This document shows, piece by piece, positions 58,270-64,000 of a stretch of 64,000 nucleotides of DNA (position 1 is the first letter of the stretch; each line of letters opens with the position of its first letter). Location of the stretch: the NCBI GenBank assembly GCA_032988165.1, contig JANTQF010000035.1, positions 124,001-188,000 on the forward strand, written 5' to 3'. This DNA is from Emmonsiellopsis sp. PD_33. Taxonomy: Eukaryota; Ascomycota; Eurotiomycetes; Onygenales; Ajellomycetaceae. A program made the translations under genes and the position numbers. The notes under the pieces are model-generated. The model saw only the letters and a program-made list of their open reading frames with translations, ran no database searches and was not told the DNA's origin.

Positions 58270-59799
58270 CTACTCAATCATGTCGATATCGTCGTCCGCC
58301 ACAGGCGGAGCAGGAGCAGCGCTGCCGTTGCCATTGGCATCGGCAGCAGCGGCAGTTTCCCCAGCGGTAGCGCCCCAGTAATCTTCCATCTCCTGGTCCA
58401 GTTCTTCCTGTGTCTTCCGCGGCCTCCTACCCCCTTGCCTCCCTGCACTACCATTTCGCTCCCGGCCCTCCTTGGCCTCCCCGGCACGACGGCCTCGGCC
58501 CCTTCCGCCATCGTTTCGTCGTCTTGGCGATCGCTGGCCAGGAACATAGCGATCGATATGTTCCGGTGGGGGTTTTGTCACGTCACTCCGGCGGGTTCGT
58601 CCCCCACGTCCAGTCGTACCCTCGGGGCTTTCGCTCAGATCTTCAGGGCTAAGACTGCGGCTGTCCCTAGTACGGGGCTTCTCCGTCCGGTCGAATAAAC
58701 TACCTTTTGGCTTCTCAGCAAAGTCGAAGGGATTACGTGCGGCCGCCCTTGGTGGTGCGGAGGAAACCATGGTGAGGGATATTGGTTGTCCTTTTGCGTT
58801 CGCGCCATCGAACTCGCGGATCGCGGTTTGTGCGTCGACCATGCGTTTATACGTTACAAAGGCAACGCCTTCCGATCGGCCCGCTCGATCGTATCGAAGG
58901 GAAAGGGAGGAAATGGGTCCGATGCGGGTAAATAGATCCTTTTAGAAGTTGTGAGCGGTATTCCTTTGGGCTTCGATCGGCATATCATAAAGTACCTCGA
59001 GATCATCTTCAGTTAGGTCATAGTGGAGATTGGTGACACGAATCTTGGCGCCGGTTTGCGCTCTAGGCTTGGGTTAGAAAATGGGTATACGTCCAAGTGA
59101 GAAAGAAGAACATACGGCTCGGGCTCGGGGGTATAACGGTCAGCGTGAGGGGCCCGGCTGCCACGGTAGGAAGGACGAGCTGTGGATGATGCGTAAGGAA
59201 AGTCAAGGCCATGAATGCGAAGATTGAATAAACGCACTGTCTCTATCATCTTCAAATTTATCGTGGACCCAATCACTTTCGCCTGAGTTAGCAAACAGCG
59301 TCGACACGAGGTCAATGAAGAGGCATTCTTACAGATCTAGGTTTGCACGATCTGTTCTGAAAGACTGTTGTTCAAGACAAGAGGGGAACGTCAGCCGAAG
59401 GTCATCTAGATGTTGCAACTACCCCATTGCTTCAGAAGAAGGCGGGCAAGCTGGTAGCCATGCTAAGGCCACGCGCTTGGTTTCGCCATCACGGTACGGT
59501 TGGACTATGCGACAGGAGGAAGAGGAGGAAGACCTAGAACGCAAAACGACGAGTCAATTATTTGGCACTTTGTAGACGTATGGGAAGGGAGCGGTGTCTT
59601 CTCCAGACCTTCTTAACGCCGTCTCGAGGCGCATTGTTCCGTCGAGGACGGTCAGAGCGAGGACGGTTTCGTCCACGATTCGACGACCTCTAGGCATAAG
59701 TTGTTAGTAATGGGTTCTGTCGTATACACATCCCCAGCACGTCGGACCGTCGAAACGTACAGGTCGTTCAGCTATGATCTCATCCAAGCTTCGGTCCAT
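58270..59799 (-). CDS. yra1: YRA1/ALY-type mRNA export adaptor (RRM protein)
   Basis: Seven exons, complement of 58270-58938, 58996-59062, 59116-59179, 59238-59275, 59333-59364, 59609-59689 and 59761-59799, give 329 residues. ALY/Yra1 couples transcription to export by handing mRNA from Sub2/UAP56 to Mex67. The N-terminus MDRSLDEIIAERP is the Sub2-binding motif. A basic patch (NRGRNRPRSDRPRRNNAPRD) and a WVHDKFEDDRD segment follow. The RRM (AKIRVTNLHYDLTEDDLEDLF, then GRSEGVAFVTYKR) leads to an RGG-like tail that ends in an acidic DDDIDMIE. Exons of 32 and 38 bases are small; the exon 2 donor (GTCTGG) and exon 4 acceptor (GAAAG) are weak, so those joints need transcript support. Confidence 0.88.
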
Positions 59800-60094
59800 G
59801 GTGTGGAGGAGGGCGGTTTTGTGTCCGGAAGGGCAGAGAAACGGCCCGAAACAGAGGACGGGAGGATTGTCGTAAAATATTCAGATAGGGATTAGGTAGG
59901 ATTCTGCGTATTCAATGGAACTGTATGAAGGGAAGAAACTCGTGATAGAAATAGTTGGATATTGGCCGATGTGACTGGCCGTGTCGAAGATTGGCAGGGC
60001 TGAGCAGACTGTGAGAGCGGTGGCAACCGGCAGTAACAGGTCCCGTGACTTCTGTGAGGCCTGCACCAAACACCTCCATACCAGAATCTGGTGG
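59800..60094. promoter_or_regulatory. YRA1 upstream region up to the AT-rich boundary
   Basis: These 295 bp of balanced composition lie between the YRA1 start and the AT-rich block. The YRA1 promoter must sit here or extend into the block, so heterochromatin begins unusually close to a housekeeping gene. Confidence 0.45.
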
Positions 60095-63000
60095 CAATTT
60101 TAAATGCTAGATTTACAGTTAATCTACAGTCTAAGTTGGGCCCACTGTCAACTAACCATCAACTAACTGTCAACTTCTGATTAAATGGTCAGTTGACCAT
60201 CAAGTCATATAAAATGTAGATTTTAGTTAAATGTTGGATAAATCCTAACTGTAGTTAGTAAATTACTATTATCCTAATAAAACTATTAGAGAATTAGTTG
60301 ATAGTTATATAAAGTAGTTGATGGAGCTATATAATAGTTAATAGAGCTATGAAAGTTAAATCACTGATTTTACTCTAATGCTTCTAAATCTGCTTCTTTT
60401 TTCTATATATTTATTATCTAGTAGTATAGATCTTCTCAACCTCACTTTTAAATAATATATATAAGTAAATTTAAATATAAGATCAGTATTTAAATTATAT
60501 AACTATAATATTTAGTGTTTTACATTTTAAATCAGAGTTACTCTAAGTCTTAATCTTATTACTAGGTGATTCATTTACTATCTCACATATTACTACTTAT
60601 TACATAAAATAAAATACCTCATCTTTACTCTCTTCTCTTCTCTTTTTTTTTTCTTAAATATCTAAAGAAGAGTCTGACTACATTTTTCTTCTTCTCTATT
60701 TATTGTTATCTACTGCTCCTTCAATCAGTAAGTACTCTAAAAGATGCATTGAAATATATAAATTCAGAAAAAAGCTGATAATAGAATAATAGAATTACTA
60801 GCATGACCTCCTCAAAAAAGACTGACACTAATACTAATACTAGTAGAGCATTCTAAAGTAAGATTTAAGTTAAAAAAGAAGCTAGTCTAGGTAAAATGGA
60901 CCTCTACATTCATTATATAACTAATTTTATTGAGAATAGTCAACCTGATCATATCTGCAGCAAGGTTAAAGGTGCTACAAAAGCATGCTCCTAATATATA
61001 AAGAATAAGAAAAGCTGTCAAATGATCCTAAATGACATATTAGAAGAAGTTAAAAGTATTCTTATATTTCAAGTCAACTATATTACTATCATCCTATTGT
61101 TGTTGAAAGAGATAAAGAGAAAGATCCTCACTATTAATATCTTTATCTTAAAGATGAAAATTGAATTATATCTTATGTTAATTTCTAAAATTCTAATTAA
61201 GAGGAAGTCTGCTGCTACTGCATCTGAGGTAACTAAGTCTAAATTTACTTTACTTAATAATATTAAGGTAGAGGGGTTGAAGGTTATGAGGGAGATAATA
61301 GATTATTTTTATAAGATATCTTAGCTTATAGATGTATAATATAAGTATAACACTAAGATGTTTAAGACTATTAATAAGATATATAAATATTTATCTTATA
61401 AATATTTTCAATTCATACTAACATTATTTTAATATAGAGGTTCAATTTGATTATCTCTACTTTACATACTATTACTAGCTCTACTTCTACTTCTACTCTA
61501 ACTTTAGCTTTAGCTTACTTTTATTCTCATGTCTATTATCCTGCATCTACTGTAAGTAAATCTGAAATGCTAAAAACTCTGAAATCTTTAAAATAATCAT
61601 TGAAATATAGATAAAATGTAGAATTTTGATGACTGAAACCCCTTCCTTCAAATATCAGATGAGAGAATATATAAATATTCTACTAAATGTCTATAGCTTC
61701 TTTCTTACTTTTGTTGGCTATGCTAAATCTACTGCTTTCTCTCTTGCTTACAACTATTTACCTGTCTAAGTTCACTATACTAATATATATGATGAAAACC
61801 CTTCACCTCAAATAATTATACCTATAGTCTCTTCATCTTAAATGTCTATATATATAACTCCTCTACCTCTATCTGCCTCTCTATTAGCCTTTCTATCTAT
61901 ATCTTTATTTACTTCTCTATCTATACTTTTTACTCTTACCTCTACTACTACAGTACCTCTCACCTCTTCTACTATAATATCTGAGGATGAGTTTGATGAG
62001 TTCCATCTGCTAAATGAGAAATTTAATACTACAAGTAATAATGAGAAAAGTAAGGAGACTGAAGAGGCATCTAAGAAGATGTTTTAATTAAAAATTAATT
62101 CTGATATAAATAGATAGTTAGATAGCTAAGTTGAAATGAAGTTGTTTAGTCTTTTAGATATTACTTATTATTAATTAATAATAACTAATTATTTTAAGAG
62201 CTCTGATAGTGATGTTAGACTATTAGCTGACTAGTGCTAAGTATAATTCACATTAATTAGTAATATATAAAATTTTTTTATTATCTTCTTCTTCTTCTTC
62301 TTCTTCTTCTTTATTATTTCTATCTTTAATCACAACATCATCATCCAGATCATCTACTGAGATCATCAGTAATAAGGTTTTCATCTATATTTACACCCAC
62401 AAGCTTAAGTGCTACAGCATCAAGTATGATCTTACTAACTGAGCTACTATCTATACTATTAGCCTTCTATTCAGCCTGAATGAGGACTTTACTGATGTCA
62501 AGAAGCTCAAAAGAGAGTACATCCTGACTGAGGCTGCTAAGACTAATAATAGCTCCTATTATTCCTTTAAGATTATTTTTGATGTCAGTTTCTACTGTGT
62601 CTTTACTATTATAAAGAGTACATCTAATAATAGTATCTTTATTTCTTACTCTAAAAACTACTTTTTCAGCTACAACATTAAGATTAAGAAGCTCAATATT
62701 AAGACTCTATGTAAGTACATCTTCAGCAGCTATATTACTAAGTACATAAAGAGTCTTACTAATGATAATAAGAAGCACTTCACATTCTAGTTCCAGAAGT
62801 ATATTGATGATAAAGTTAATATTAGTAATCTTAAGACTATTCATAAGGATTTCTTCAAGAAGGAGGAAGATACTAAGTTAAAGAAGATCAAGACTAAGTA
62901 AAAGACTGAGAGCTTAAAGTATAAGACTTAAAGACTTACTAAGATTAAGAAGGATCCATTATTCATAATAAATATAAAATATAGATATATAATAATAATA

Positions 63001-64000
63001 AATCATCTCATTACTTACTCTAAATAGAAAAGATAGTACATTCTTTTATAAGCCTCATCCTACACCTCTATCTCTAATCTCTTTTACTTTAATATCTTCT
63101 TCTTTACCTTTTTTTCAACAAATAATGATCATCCTACCCTGACATATTAATTAGAGACTTATAGGTAATCCTAGAACTATAGTAACTTTTATCAAACTTC
63201 AATTATTATTAGACTATTCATCACTAAAGTTATTTTTATATTTAAAAAGACCTTCATCTTAACTGCCAGATTAGCATATACATCTAACTTGATTAATACT
63301 CTATCATTATATTCTTTATTTGATTAACTTACTGGTCAGATATCACTACCCAAGTTTACTTAACTTTTCAAAGTTAATTACTGGGTGAACCCAGAAAAAG
63401 ACATGAAAAAATTTCTCCTAAGAGAAATTACAGGAGAAGATTAAGAATAGAGATTTATATGATGTATGAAGATGCTAGTCTGCATCAGAATTCTTTACTT
63501 TAATAATGTTGATTTTATTTGTAATTTATTACTATATTATCAGTATAAATCTATAATACTGACCTGAACTGACTTACTCAAAGTAGTGATAAACTCCAAT
63601 TCTTTTATTTTTTTATTTAATTTAGGACCTTCTCCTGCTTGCCCAACTAGATGCTCAGATCCTCTGCTCCCTCAGAAAATATCATCTCTATAATGAAGTT
63701 ACTTTTTTCCTTTATGAAGGAAAAAACATACATTCATACTACTTCCTACTGAAGGTGATTCTTTCTCAGCTTGATTATAGTTTCATATCATGCTATATTG
63801 AGATGTGGAATTCTTACTTTTTATTTCTTTTTATTATTTATGACTTTCTATGTCTCCTGCTGTATCTTCTGCTGTGTTAGCTACTATATTAGCTCTTAAT
63901 TCTAATTTTAATCTTATTTCTATTCTACCTCTTTCTCTATATTTCTTTCTTCCTTCTGTTGGTAATTCTGAATCCAATCTTCTTTAAGAAGAGCTCAGTC
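60095..64000. repeat. AT-rich, CpG-poor repeat block (right)
   Basis: Composition drops abruptly near 60,095. The boundary has repeated CAACTAAC/GTCAACT words (60,140-60,200). The plus strand carries long semi-open stretches (61,022-61,324, 61,842-62,087 and about 62,400-62,900) rich in Lys, Ile, Asn, Ser and Thr. I recognise no domain in them. No LTR pair or inverted termini were found; the block runs off the window. It is probably decayed transposon DNA like the left block, but the family is unknown. Confidence 0.6.
62284..62311. repeat. (TTC)n microsatellite
   Basis: About nine uninterrupted TTC units inside the right AT-rich block. Confidence 0.9.

Overview
This window is nuclear DNA of a filamentous ascomycete. 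The evidence is short introns (50-161 bp) with GT..AG ends and CTAAC/CTGAC branch sites, a fused trpC, a class I G-alpha of fungal type, and repeats decayed by RIP-like C-to-T change. GC-rich gene islands sit between very AT-rich, nearly CpG-free blocks. That layout is typical of dimorphic Onygenales (Ajellomycetaceae such as Blastomyces or relatives). The order is an inference from gene style and isochore pattern; the genus is a guess.

Layout. 1-11,150: AT-rich repeat block holding one complete but dead Ty3/gypsy chromovirus (312-5879, minus strand, 254-bp LTRs, TCTAC target duplication) plus unresolved decayed repeats. 12,385-27,871: housekeeping island with UPF1 (-), IMP4 (+), a BRCT-WGR protein (-), trpC (-) and NUP192 (+). 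28,816-40,533: a peroxisomal 4-coumarate-CoA-ligase-like enzyme (+), an F-box-like protein (+), two small single-pass membrane proteins of unknown role (+ and -), and the ER SNARE USE1 (+). 40,867-40,974: a 108-bp MITE. 41,475-43,652: a hypothetical gene split by about 0.6 kb of foreign-looking DNA. 44,454-45,763: G-alpha (-). 47,710-52,917: a complete but decayed Ty1/copia element (-) with 98-bp LTRs and a CAAAC duplication. 55,072-59,799: alpha-actinin (-) and the mRNA-export adaptor YRA1/ALY (-). 60,095-64,000: another AT-rich block whose families I could not name.

The genes do not form a pathway. They cover mRNA decay (UPF1), rRNA processing (IMP4), nuclear transport and mRNA export (NUP192, YRA1), tryptophan synthesis (trpC), Golgi-to-ER fusion (USE1), actin bundling (alpha-actinin) and G-protein signalling. 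UPF1/IMP4 and trpC/NUP192 are divergent pairs sharing short promoters. Exon boundaries were set by hand from splice signals and reading frame and were checked for phase, but not against transcripts.

I did not find a clearly new multi-gene system. The most interesting items are a PARP-like N-terminus (BRCT-WGR) with no catalytic domain, a CpG-centred mutation signature visible by comparing the two gypsy LTRs, a copia element whose LTRs stayed GC-rich while its body decayed, and a gene broken by a segment with tRNA-like promoter boxes.
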